Shown one piece after another: positions 13,618 through 26,700 of a DNA stretch of 64,000 nucleotides (its first letter is position 1; the number at the start of each line of letters is the position of its first letter). The DNA is from Gymnorhina tibicen (taxonomy: Eukaryota > Chordata > Aves > Passeriformes > Artamidae). The stretch is taken from assembly GCA_013399875.1 (NCBI GenBank), contig VXAZ01003471.1, forward strand, positions 1,046,455 to 1,110,454. Direction: 5' to 3'. Below the pieces are notes generated by a model that saw nothing but the letters and a program-made list of their open reading frames with translations, was not told the DNA's origin and ran no database searches. Position numbers and translations under genes: made by a program.

Positions 13618-13668
13618 CTATGAAACCACACAGATGGTTATAAGCTTTTCATTGTGTGGTTTCCATAG
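13618..13668. promoter_or_regulatory. Inverted repeat with paired RUNX-type motifs
   Basis: CTATGAAACCACACA (13618-13632) faces TGTGTGGTTTCCATAG (13653-13668). They are reverse complements except for one extra C, with a 20-nt spacer. Each arm contains the RUNX consensus (AACCACA / TGTGGTT). Two TTGCAAAT words follow within 50 bp. SKAP2 is expressed in blood cells, where RUNX factors act, so an enhancer role is plausible but inferred. Confidence 0.45.
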
Positions 13669-16600
13669 CAATCATATTGCAAATCTGGAAGCTTCTTGCA
13701 AATAAGCAGCTTGTATTTACATGCCTCTCGGCTGCAGCATGGAACACAACAACAAGTGAAGTTATTATTCCAATCACATATTGTTAGCAACATCACTGGA
13801 AGATGTTTTGATCAGTTCAGATAAAAACTACTGCAGTGAACTAATTTTTCATCTATTTCATAATGATACAAGCAATCACATACTTGTAATGCACATTCAT
13901 GTCTCGTCATTTGAAATCTCACTGTCATGTCAGAAGGTTGTAAGCATACAAACAAGTCTTGTAATATAAACCCCCCACAAAAACACTTGGATTATTAAAT
14001 AATCAATTACAAAAACTACACAGTGTCTTTCCTATTGTACTTGGCAGGGAGGACAGATGCATGCAAAAAACCAGGTGTGTACATGAACTCTACTGACACT
14101 GCATATCACAGGTCTACACTGTTTTCCCCAAGAAAAAGTAAAAGAAATAATGGTATGTTAACGCCAAGAGTATTACTCCTCCACACTGCTTTTTTGCTAC
14201 CATATAATGATTCTGCACAAATGCAAACAAGAACTTTTGAACCCAAGTAAATGCTTACCATTGGAAAGAGTCAAGACCTTTTCTCTCCCAGATTTATAAT
14301 TTTACTAATTGACCCACCCCCCCCATAACAGATGGATTATTACTCTAATAAGAAACATAAATCAACCCAGCTATGTAATTTTAAAAAAAATAATAGCAAG
14401 AACTGGCTTTTTAAAAAACAAAAGTATTTGTTCAGAGAAACATTTAGTATTTCCAGAGAAGGAGCAATAAATGCACAAAATTTAAAAACAAGATTGTTCA
14501 TATAATTTGGCCAAACTGACACCTTCTGCTAGCATTTGTGGTGAGGGCTAGTGACCATCTGGGTCAAAGGAATAAGTATTAATGCCCTGTTTTATGCAGG
14601 GCCAGCATATTGCCTTACCTGAGGTCACTTGGGAACAGGGTCCTCTGCAGCATTCTCACCTGTACAGGCCTGTACACTTCACCCAAACTCTTACAGGGTT
14701 TTAGCCTCGGCAGCTTGATAGAAAACCCAGTAGGTTTACTTGCCTTGGTGTGTGTATTTATAATGGCAGGAATTTTCATTTCTGGTATCTTTTTTTAGAC
14801 TCCAGATCCACCTATTAGATGTGAGAGAGATCTCTCTGTACGAAGAGATCTTCAAATGCAATTAGCAAAACCCCAACTTTGATAATCCTCCAATATTCCC
14901 AAAGATTGGTCCCTTTCCCCCAGCTCCTCTGGGACATGGCAGATTACTGGAAGATTTACACACGACTTCTTGACATTTCACCTCACCCTGCATTCCCATT
15001 AGCAGCCTGCTGCACTCTGTAAACAACGAAACATTCTGGAAAAGGCTGCTGAAGGTGCTATTGTCTAGCCATGGTGTGAGTTCTTGGGGGCAGCAGAGAG
15101 GGGGAGACAGACTCTTGTTTTATTAAAGCTCCACCTGACTGTTCAATAGTGCATGGTTGGAGTATGAAAATGCCTCCAGGACAGTGAGGGAAGTGGGAAA
15201 CAAGTTGGCTGCTAGAGAAGAGATTATAAATGTAAGAATTTCTTACCATGACAGAAGAGAGAACGTTTTATTGCTGCTTCTATGGGTCAGCTAGTTACCA
15301 CCCAACAGCTCAAACAAGAAAGTTATATTCCTGCATGGCAAACTTGAGTGTAAAAAAACCAATTTCCACAAGACAAGCAGAATGATAGAAACAGGTCACC
15401 CAAACACAGGCTAAACACTGGGATTGCAGACAAGATGACATCAACATATGGCAGCAGAAGCAGAAGTTGCATCTGACTAAATGATCATCACTGCATTCAG
15501 AAATGTGATGGGAAACAGGCAATACAATTGTATTCCAAAAGAATACAGAAAGAGCTCTCTGGGTTATGAACAATATAAAAATACATCTTAAAGAAAAATA
15601 ATATGCATACTGAAATGCTTCAGTTTTAGTTGAGGACAACCCATGCCAATTCCTAACCAAATTTCTTCCAACACAAGTAATCCAAGTCTGATTCCAAGAT
15701 GGAGGCAAAAGGTTTCATTCAAATATACCACCATATAAACTGGATGGCACCTCCAATTAACACTTTTGCACCAGTTTTAACCAGTTCTTTGAAAAAATAA
15801 CCATTATCTAAATTACAAAGTGAGGTGAAATATACACACCACTCTTCCCAACCAGTAGACAGTAACAGAAGTCCACTATTAATATTAACAATGTCCTGAC
15901 TTCTCAATGGCCTTGAATAAGTAGAACTAGCTTTACAAAGTGAGAAAGCTAGAATAACAAAGTACTTTGGGAGAGATGGGACTTGTGGAAATTACTCAGT
16001 CTAACACCCTGCTCTAACTCAGAAAATTAGATCAGGTTTCTAGGAAACAGCATTTGGCCTCTTTTGGTACTCCATACTAAACTGTTCAGCAGCAGTTTAA
16101 AAGAGCCTGTGTATTTTAATAGCTCACATATGAGACAGCTGAAGCTAATGACTTTCTAGAACAGGATTAGCTCAAATTACTCAGTTTTCTCCAGATCTTG
16201 CCAAGTCTCCAGATGTGAGGTTTCCTGTATTCCTTGAGCAATCGTGCACTTTTTTGCCCTCAGCTGCACTCCTTGTATCTTTGAAAGGTGCTACTGTGCA
16301 CCACTGTTACTCCCAGTTGTCTAAGCAATCTGAATAACTAAACCAGCCATCTCAGCTAAAAGTGAAGCACTGTCTCCTGTTGAGAAGACTTTGGTAAAGT
16401 TACCTTACCATCCTTATGGAAAAGGTTAGTAGATTTTGTTGTAAATTAACTCATGATCATTGCTGCAAGAGAAGGAGAGGAAGTGATATGGGAGTACTGG
16501 AATGTCATTTAGACATTTTCTGGAGGAAAAAACTCTCTCAAAACAACCTTTTTGTGGCACCACCCAGTGAATCTTAACATATGTAATGGTCTGGCTTAAC

Positions 16601-17630
16601 CAAAACCAAAAAGGAGATACAACATCCCCTTCCTAAGAAAAGTATTTTGGAGTTATAGCATTTGCTAAACTAAAGAGTAAAGTAAACCAAAAACTTCCCA
16701 GTCCCACTAAGGACAAATAGCAAATAAACTTTACGGCTGCAGTTCTCTAATGTTGAACAGAATAACGTTGTTTGGATCTTATAAATATTGCTATGAAGAA
16801 TAACAACAGAGAGAAGTAGCAGAGAGAAATGAGTACATTTGGAAAACTGTTTGAGGGGGAAAAATGTATCTCTTTCTAAATACATTTGTGAAAAAGACAC
16901 CACATTTCTCCTATATTACCATACAGCCATCCACATGAACTATAGTAGCACAATGGATTAAAAAAACATGTTTTTAAAAGATGGAAGATACTTTATGGCC
17001 TCTCACTATTTTCCTGGAAAAAACAAGCAACGAGTGATCAAAGAACACATCTCTGGAGGAAAAACAGCTACTCTGACACAAAAAAACCCCTAAGCATTGT
17101 TTACAAGGTCATCCACAGCTGCTGCAAAGTGGATCTTCTCACTCTACTGTGCAGCCTTTTACCAGTTTTCAGGAAATCTAAGAGAATGCTTTGCTTTACC
17201 TACCTTTTCTACTTGCTGAGACATGAATATATGTTACCTCCCTTCCTCTTTCTTTTTCTTTCCTTTCCCCAGTACCAAGTATTCCAGTACCTTTGCTTGC
17301 CTGCCTTTGCCCCGTTCTGTAGTCACAGCCAATATCCTCTTCAGACCCCACAATTTTGTACATTTGCCAAACGCAGAAGTTGTTAGTATGAAAGTTGCTG
17401 TTTCCAGGGCTTCACAAAGCCCTTCAAGTTTTAAGAAAAAACTATCAAAACGGGAAGAAGAATATTCTCAGTCATCTGAATGACCAAACAAAATATATTC
17501 ACTAGGGCAACTGGATAATCCACAGAGGTACAGGCAATTCCCGGTTCTAGTTATGAATATATTAAGGTTTCATGAACTCAGCTTCCTGCTTGGAGCTCTC
17601 TTTGCAAATAAGCAATCTTCAGTCAGGTTT

Positions 17631-17640
17631 TGAGTGACAG
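17631..17640 (+). promoter_or_regulatory. PBX-MEIS-like composite word
   Basis: TGAGTGACAG differs at one base from the PBX-MEIS/PREP composite consensus TGATTGACAG. A single 10-mer in 64 kb could be chance. It is noted because of the expected proximity to HOXA. Confidence 0.25.
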
Positions 17641-20524
17641 CTCAATTCAATTTAGTTGGCCAACTTAGTTCCTTGCACTAGTCTTCCAAACAACAAAAAA
17701 TCTAAAATCTCTGATTAAAACCAAACCAAACCGAATCTTTTTACATACTCTACATTCTCTTTTTTTTTTTTGTTTGATAACACAGATGCAAAAGAATCAA
17801 GAGCTTGTCAATTTAAAGTTAAAGTAGGAAAAAATTGCTAGTCTGACAGAACTAGGAGGAAGAGAAGCATGTCAAATCTCAGTAACACCAACAGCAAGCT
17901 TGGGAGGAAAGGAGGTAGAAAAAAGGCAGAAAAAGCAGGAGTACCTACCAGGGAAGACCATTTAGAATGCCTAATTTTGGAATATTAAAATTTATTTGAC
18001 AAAATTATCTAATTATTATTAATAAAATTCAATACAAATATGCCAAAGTATAATGTGCACTGCATAGAAATAAGGGATGGGTTTTGTACTGACCTTTTTA
18101 TTTCCTCAGGAAGAAAGACCTGATAATAGTAATTCTTCTCAAGAGAAAAGATAAAGGTCATCACAAGCAAGTTCATTGTGGATATGCACACAATGATTAT
18201 AATGAAGAATAAAAGAAATTATACAGATCCACTTCCAGAAACTCGTTCATTGATTTCCCGTTTCCATATTCACAGACACTTTGTATTTACAAATAAAGTC
18301 AGTATTTCGGGGATTTTTGTCAGAAATCAAGTATCTTGTCTGATCCTATATGCTGAGTGAACTGGTCAGAATATATTAAACTCAGAAATCAAAAAATTAT
18401 TTGATGGGCCATCAAAGAAGGTGAAAATTTCATAAATGACTTCAAAATCCAGCTCATTACAAATTTCCTAAGTTTTACTAGGTACTTTTTAAAATCTTAC
18501 CTTTACTTTTTTGATCAAGATAGTAGATAACAACTTCCCCACCTGAACGGAAGCATCTCTGAAGATAAAGTTTCATGTTAAATTTCAACAAAAGCACAAT
18601 TTCAGCTCCGCTTCTACAATTGTTCCTAAAGCCTCAATTTCAGCATACCAAGTTGAGGCAATAGGCATCCTACCTAAATCCATACTTAAACATTTAAAGA
18701 AAGAATAAAATATTTTATGACACTACCCTTAACAGGTCTCAACAATGCAGAGGAAAAGCTTTTGGGGTTTAATGTTTCTACGTACTCATATAATTATTTA
18801 GCTGATTAACAAAAAATGCTCCCTTTTCTGTTCCCCCTCATCCTAACAAAAATAAATAGTTGCAATTATTGGACAGAATGCAAATTAGTTTCTCAAAGGG
18901 ACAAAACAAGCAATTTTTAAGTTTATTCCATGATTCTGTTGTAGGTTCATAGGAATCTGTGCTAGAGACTGTGGGCCTAAATACATGTGGCATGTATATA
19001 GCATATTCTTATAAACGTAATAAAGATTTAAATGAATTCACTGTAACTAAAATAAATTTGTTTGTTCTCTCAACCTGTAATAGCTCTTAGCTATGTAAAT
19101 AGTTTAAGTGTTCAACATGACATTTTATAAACCTTATTATTAAAATGTTTTGCTAAAATAAATGTGGTGGCTATTAAAATCTACACAGAAAATATAAATA
19201 GTTCCCAATGTAAATACATTTAGCAATCAAATATTCAATTAACTAATCTATACAGTATAACTCTGCACTATAGTGTTATTCGACAACTATGTACAGCAAT
19301 TCTATTTCTCAAGCTTAAATTTATATGATAGAAAAAGTCTGTAAACGTCAAGTAAAGTTTCTCATAATCATTGATCAGCAGCAAGTGTTAAATTTAAAAG
19401 CCATTTCTGAAAACTGCATTATCCTTAATTGTGACAAATGGAACTTGACATAATATTTACATACATAGAATTCATAAAGAAAGCATCTTGCTTAAACCAC
19501 ATAATAGCCTATAATAATCTGCAGGGTTAATGTATTCAGATTTATAGTATATAGTATGATTCCCCAACTTACTCAAAAAAGGGACAAAAGACAAGGCACA
19601 GCTCACTTCAGTGAGAGGAAACACAGTACAGTTGTTGGCATGTTTCCACAAGCAAAGTCTGGGTCCCAGATGCTTCTCTTGTAACTCCTTTAGAAACATT
19701 ATACCAAGACATTTTTGCATTCCCTGTGTTGATCACTAACTGCACAATGACAAAAAAAAATATTCAGCAGTTTCCACCCTTTGGGTATTTTCATTAAAAG
19801 TAACAAACCCACACTACTGCCACTTTGCAGTTTATAGCCCAGGCCATTAAATGAAATTATGTCCACTACACTAAATCCTTTCTCCAACTAAAATGATGAA
19901 ATAAAGTGAAAATATTATTGCTATGATTCACTACTAACAGGTTAAATCAGAAATATGCAGAAAATTATAGTTGTTATGCAGACTGTTTACATGTACCACA
20001 TTTTGGATAACGTTCCCGTATTAATCACTACAAATATTATTCCATTCTTCATTTCTCATACATTAGGTCCATACTGGGATCACCCACTCTGGATGTCAGA
20101 CCGTCCTAGCCCTACATGCCACAAACCACAATGCACCTCAGAGAGAAGAGGTAGGACACTGGGCTATGGCAATAGTTCGTAAGCAGGAGATGACAACTGC
20201 TCCTCAGGCAGCTCCCCAGGTCACTGTGGGATTGGCATGCAGTCGTATTTCAAAAGAACCCATGGTTTCTGGAGTTCCGTACTACTAGAATTCACTCAGA
20301 GATGGTACTTTCGGATTACCCATCTCTCAGAGACACAACACAGTCCCAGTTGCCCTGTAACAGCACTACTTGTATATCTGAGCTAGGCAGTTTATCCAGG
20401 AACTAGGTTTTATGACCTGTATGGAAGTTGTAACAAAATCATATCCATCTTGAACTTCTGTTTATTGAATTATCTAAAACTGCTGTTCAACATCTACTAA
20501 TGGAAATGTGTCACTTCTTATCAA

Positions 20525-20750
20525 AGAATCGTACAGTCATTTGGGTTGGGAGTAACCTCTAAGATCATATCATTCCAACACCCGTGCCATGTGCAGGGAC
20601 AGCTTCCAATGGATCAGGTACCTCAAAGCTGCAAACAACCCAGCCTAACACACTTCCAGCGATGTGGGGCATCTGCAACTTCTCTGGACAACCTGTTCTG
20701 GTGCCTTACCATACTCACAGGAAAGTATTTCTTCCTAATATCTACTCTTA
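20525..20750 (-). mobile_element. CR1 non-LTR retrotransposon, 3' fragment, antisense
   Basis: Read on the plus strand, this is the reverse complement of a CR1 3' region. It begins near the 3' terminus (AGAATC..TTTGGGTTGGGAG), then shows GATCATATCATTCCAACACC, AACTTCTCTGGACAACCTGT and TTTCTTCCTAATATCTACTC, all typical of avian CR1. The element is truncated at its 5' end to about 226 bp and diverged by scattered substitutions, so it is an old, inactive copy lying in the same orientation as SKAP2. Confidence 0.9.
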
Positions 20751-23700
20751 ATTTTTAAGGAAATAAAATTTGAGAGCGGTATGCAAACAAGATAAATTCA
20801 GTTAGTATATTTTGGGACAACGGAAGCACGACCCTCATGCTAGGATCTACAGGCTTTCCGGTAGATAATGCTTTGTTTTGAAAGTGCAATTCCTTCCTTT
20901 AATTCCCAGTTTTATGTTAAGATTCAAGGACAGAATAATTTTTACAGCCTGCTAAGACAGAACACTTCCACAACCCAAAGATGGAAGTACTGGAACATCT
21001 TTCTTAAGGATATTTTAAGTTCCAGAGATCCTAAACCAGTTTTCATTAAAACACAGACTCAAGAGTTTTTAGGTGGAGGAAAATAAGATCTGCTAGGAAC
21101 AGTTAAGACTTCAAAAAAAAAAAGACTGAAACAAAATATCCACTGTGACAACCGTCCGCTTTCTGGATAAGAAGACTGTCATCCTATCTTGCCATCTAAC
21201 ACAAATCTCACTGACTTGCCAAAAAGCTTTCTTCAGTCTCTTCTGGCTTCTTAAGAAAAAATTCCCCCCTTTGCTGCTGAAGCTTATCTGTGTGCCTGCA
21301 CCCTGCACTTCCCTGGAGCATCCCTCTCTATACTCTAGGGCACAGCAGACTGCTGCATCTTGCCCTCTCTGCCTGGTCCGCTGTGTGGTCTAGGAGCTGG
21401 ACCCTGCTGACCATTTTCCTTTCCTAGGAGCAACTATCCTGTTTCTTTCAAAAACTTGTACCCAGCCCAGGGAGCAGCAGCCAGGACAAGGAAACAAGCA
21501 GCCTTTTCCTATGTTACCTTCCTTATATATGTGTAAACTAAAAGTTACATCTATTGCAAATACAGAACACTGCAACACAAACGACTTGGATATACATGCA
21601 TACAGCCAGAAAAACTCACGAAGCTTTGGTTAATTGGTAGTAATTTGTTAGGCTAATTCCTCCTTTTTGAGGAGAGTGGGAAGAAAAGTGAGTAGAAAAC
21701 TGAAAGGAAAAGATACACAGAAGGATTTATGCTGATGCATTTCTTAAAGCTGAAAAATTCAAATCAGATATTTGTATCTACAGTTACAGAATGATTAATT
21801 CAGCCTTTAGAGCCCACCTTGCTGGGTCTTATTTGAGAATTCAGTTGTACAAATTATGGTTCTTTAATAGCTACCTTGTGGAAACCAGAAAAGTTGAGAA
21901 GCGATAGCCTGAGGCACCATATAACCTCTGGTTGCTCGTTTCTCAAAAAACTCTATCTAATGGTTTTAATAGCCTGATATGCAGTCATTCATCACAAATT
22001 CAAAAATGTAAGGTTCTTTGATCTATCCATATAGTATTTATCACATTTATACCCAAGCAGTAAAACGGGCCCAATATTTATTTCTATTTTCATAAATATA
22101 CGTAATACAATTGACATTTAACTTCGAACTTGCTAAACTGCAGCAACTCTTCAAATTTGTGCTTAATAAACTATCTCACATAACAAGACATTTCCTCTGA
22201 ATGCTGTGCATTTGGTGTATTCCACTGCTTCTTAATTAGATAAAAACCATGCCACCATAGAAAACTTTGCTTTCAAAAGAACATAATTTGGGTCCACAAC
22301 CCATTGAAGACATGCATGTGTAACAAAGCTTTGTTCACATTTAACATGAAGCCAGCTGTCAGAGACAGAGTCAACACTGAAAAAATTGATACAAATAAAA
22401 TTACTTTGTGTGATTTTTTTCTTGCCAGGATGAGAGGTTCTTCTGAGACAGGATTCTATCTCTTAATAACAAACAGTTTCTGTCACATACTGTTCACATC
22501 AGATTGGTTTTACAAATCAGTAGAGTCAAACATTGTTTAACGCTGCTACACAGAAAATAGTATAAAAATCACTGCCCAGTATTTGCAATAAAATATCTTC
22601 TTGCAATAAGTAATTCATTTCAGTAAGTTGTGTGCTAATTGGTCTTTGAAGGAGTTCATTAAACATAGAAAAGTATAATTACAAATACTTCCTTTTTAGA
22701 TATGCCTTCTAATTTTAAGCAAGTAAGTTTTAAAATGCCACTAGACAATAGTTTATTTAGTGGTGATTTTCTTGGTTTCGGTTTCGTTTGGTTTTTTGGT
22801 CTGATTGGATTTTAGGGTACTTTTCTTTTAATGTCTGAAATACATAAATAAAATTCAGCATTTGCTAACCTGAGACTGATAAACACAGCCTTTCCAACAC
22901 AAACTCCTTCAATTTGTTCTAACGGTTGACCACAACATCAGGAAGATCACTTCTATTTTCTCCACCTGTAAACTCTGAAATCTTTGAAGCCTGAAATATC
23001 TGAAAACTATGAAGTCTCTCATGCAGTTCAAAGAGAGGAGAATAAATACCTATACTAAATGGCACACACTTTCCATTTACTGTAGATACTGTAATTGACT
23101 GCTTTGAATCTCGCAATTGACCAAATTTTCTGCAGCAGAGGTATATCACTAAATAAAGAACACTTTTCTAAGGGTAATTATCGGTAGACAAACCTACCCC
23201 AAGTCCAATCAGTCAATATACCTCTCACATGCAAATCAAACTAAACACGAATACTCAGTTATTATTCCACTTTTACTGGCCTCCTCACTTTTGCAAGTGT
23301 GTGTGTGATGAGAGAGCAGGGGTTGAATTGCACCATGGACAGTAGGCTTTCTGACAGCTATGGGCCACCTGTTGTTCACAGACAGCCACTCTATATTCAC
23401 TTTAAAAGAAATGCAGAAGAGCCTGTGAACCTTATTTTTCCTCACAAAGATCTGCCACTTCCCACTCAACGGACGTCTCATTCTTTTCAGCTACACCAGA
23501 TTGTCTTACCTTCTCTTCCATCACTGACACCCAACATCAGTGGAAAGAAAGGCTCCCTCTTTAGATGTAGGATTACAGTAATTGAAGATAATGCCCAAGC
23601 TCTTGTGGCAAACAAAAGCTGAGGTCCAGGTATCAAGTTCCTAACCACCTTGTGGATGCAATGTCTTTATTTGTCTGGATTCATAACTCATGTCTTGTGA

Positions 23701-26700
23701 GCATTTAGTACTAGCTGAAGGACAACTTCAGGGTATATATAAATCCCATAAGAGTACTACCTCAAAACCCAGAGGGACAGAATTCAGACACAGCTCCATT
23801 TCATCAAAACTGCTGGGATTCAACAATATCCAGTTAAAAGAGATTGTTTTTCAGTCATTTCCATGTCTGACGCCTAGTACATCCCAAATCCCAGTGATCA
23901 AGACAACAAAGCACCACGTCTTGGACCTAAAAAAAAATTTCTTTCTTTATTACTCTCTGACACTAAAACATAGTTCACATCTGCTTTTCACTGCTTTTCT
24001 ATTACTTTAATTACTTTTGAATTACAGCAAACTGAGTAAGCTCCCTGTAGCACCCCCTTGTCCTTATTCTGGTACTTCACCCATCAGCAAGATAGCATGT
24101 GCAAAAATACTCCATTTATACAATAATATAATGGCTAAACAAGTGAAAAATTCTTCTTAAGAACCCTGAGAATCTATTTTTGAAAAAAAAAATTTTGAAG
24201 AATCCTCAGTGTTTTAAAAGGAAAAAAATCCATTGCTGTGTTCTTGAATCTGAAAGATGTTTTCATGGAAATTATTCAAAAAACTTTCAGAAATTCCTTT
24301 GAAAACATATCTTTAGTACTGTTCTCAAAAATGCTGGTCTTTCACACACGTCTTTTCAACTTCAATTATTCCAGACCCTATACTCTGAAATCATTTACTA
24401 ATTAAAAGCACTTATAATTCTTTCTGTGGGGAAAAAAAAAAATGATAGCACATCAGCATTATATACAACTTCTGGACGAGAAGTAAAGAATTCCCTAACT
24501 ACTGGAGGCAAGCAATAAACACTGGGAAAAATTTGGACCATATGCCAAGATATATAATATATTGACCTAACAGCAATGATCACAGGTAACGTCTCAGACT
24601 CCATAATCACCCATGTCTCTGCTGACTTAAACCTACTCCTTTGGTTTGCAACGACCAATGAACAGTTTCTTTCTTTAAGCCTACTGGTTTTAGAAACGGA
24701 TTGTACAGCTGTAATGCACAACTGGGACTGCTTGGCAGCAAGAAAGAAGCAAAGGTGTCCTGAAAAAGAATTTTCATTAACACAGTGCTGTGAAATCTTC
24801 ACTTCTAGTGTCAAAAAGTCACTATATCTGACACTACATCTTGAGAAAACAAATATTTGCCATGACTGTTCATGACTGACAGATGAAACTTACACTCAAA
24901 CTCCACTACATAATCATTACTTTCTTCTTCTCAAGAAGAGGTAAATCAGAGAACATGTTTTCTTCCCCCCACCTTCATGCTCATGAAAAGGGTACAACAT
25001 TGTAAAAAAAGTTGCTCCTTCAAAACTCTAGCAGTCCAGCAAGAAGACAGGATGAAGATGGTATTATGCTGCCTAGCTGCAAGAGTTTGCTGTTAGAAAA
25101 AAATAAAGCATCTAAGCTGCTTAAAGAGACAACCATAAGAAAGAAACCAGATGATCATTCTCTACCTTCCTATTCAATGTCAGAAACGTTCTGAAACAAC
25201 ATCAATATAATTTTTAAACTATTTTAAATGCTTTGTTTAAAATAAGTAAACAAATTGAAGTATTTCTTTGCACAGCACATTTCTCACTGCGTGAAAGTTA
25301 AGACATTTCTTACCTTTTCCTCGGCTTTGCCTTACTTACAGAGGTTCCCTACCTAAGCTTTCAACTACACTGCAAAACAGAATTATTGCCCAGAAACCTG
25401 GGCTTGAGCAAACAGTTTGGCAGAGGATTGATAACAGGAATCAAAAGACAAATGCCAGGTTTCCATTCCCATCATCCTCCACCCAGAGACTGAATCAATC
25501 CTCAAATTTAATGTACAGAAAACTAGGAATTGATGCAAGTTGTATTGGCTGGAGATCACCACAGCACTGAATTTCACCATCCTTACTTCTTTCTCACCTG
25601 AAAGTTCTCCATGTTATGGACAGGCTAAGAAGGGACAACCATGCCAGTCTTGTGTCACATTACATTGTTTCAGGATTTCCAACATTATCTGTTCTGTAAG
25701 GGCTCTGCAAGGGAGGGTTTTACCTCCATGCAGCAAATAAGCACCACCACAATAGAAATCAAAACTTATCTTTAGAATAATTTTAATGGAAACTATACTG
25801 TATACCATGGAAAGTACTGCTACAATGCAAGTTTGTGAGGAGAAAGAGAACAAAAGAAAAAAGCCAACACAAATTTGAAAATTAAGGTAAGTATGTTAGC
25901 TTAGATTAACACCTCTTTTCTCCTGTTGTGCCAGAGTGTGGCAGACAGGACACAAACTGAGTTGAGGTTGGTGAAAGGATTAAGGTGGCAGGCAGTAGTT
26001 AGCATTGCAGTTTTGGACATGTGCTCCACACAGATGTGAAACCACAGAAGACAATACTGAAGGCCCTTAAAATTATGTCACTGAAACCTCAAGTTAATAA
26101 AAAAATTCTGTCTTCAAGGGCTGTTACAGATGGGAACAACTTTAAAGCTGGCACATTCTCTTTTATGACAAGGACAACTCCATTGTTTAAAACACCACTA
26201 AGCTAGAAACTCTATGCATCCACATAGCTCTGCCCAGAACACAGAGTTATTTAATACTACAGTTTCAGAAGCTGTTTTGTCATGACTTATAACATTCAGC
26301 TGTAGACTGCAAAATTACATATAGTGTACTAAGGTAGAAAATAAATAGCTAATTAAGAAAAATGGTCCTTTACTAACAAAATTTTTAATTTTGCTTAGCC
26401 AAGTTTTCCTCCATTATTTTATTAAAACCCAAAAAGACTAAAGGCTAGTTTGCTTATGACAGTATTAAGATTCCTTTTCCTGAAGAATCTTCCAAAGGAA
26501 GTTTTACAAGTTGGGAATTCTTTAAAAGTTCTGATGTTTTTGACTTTTACCTGAATAACCACAGTAAAACACTGACTAATACTGAGAACCACGAAAATTA
26601 TCCTTCTATGGTAAATATGAATTTGTATGTGCTATTAAAGAAGAAAGTGACTTAACAGATCAAAAGATTAAATTTCCCACATCTCTTTGTACCCTTCCCG

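Noticed and set aside
15310..15708. Minus-strand open frame of 132 codons, Cys/His/Phe-rich.
   Set aside because: No spacing of Cys and His fits a zinc-binding motif; it lies in an intron and is consistent with chance.
24398..24814. Minus-strand open frame of 138 codons.
   Set aside because: No recognisable domain or suitable splice context, and its length is within chance expectation for this window.
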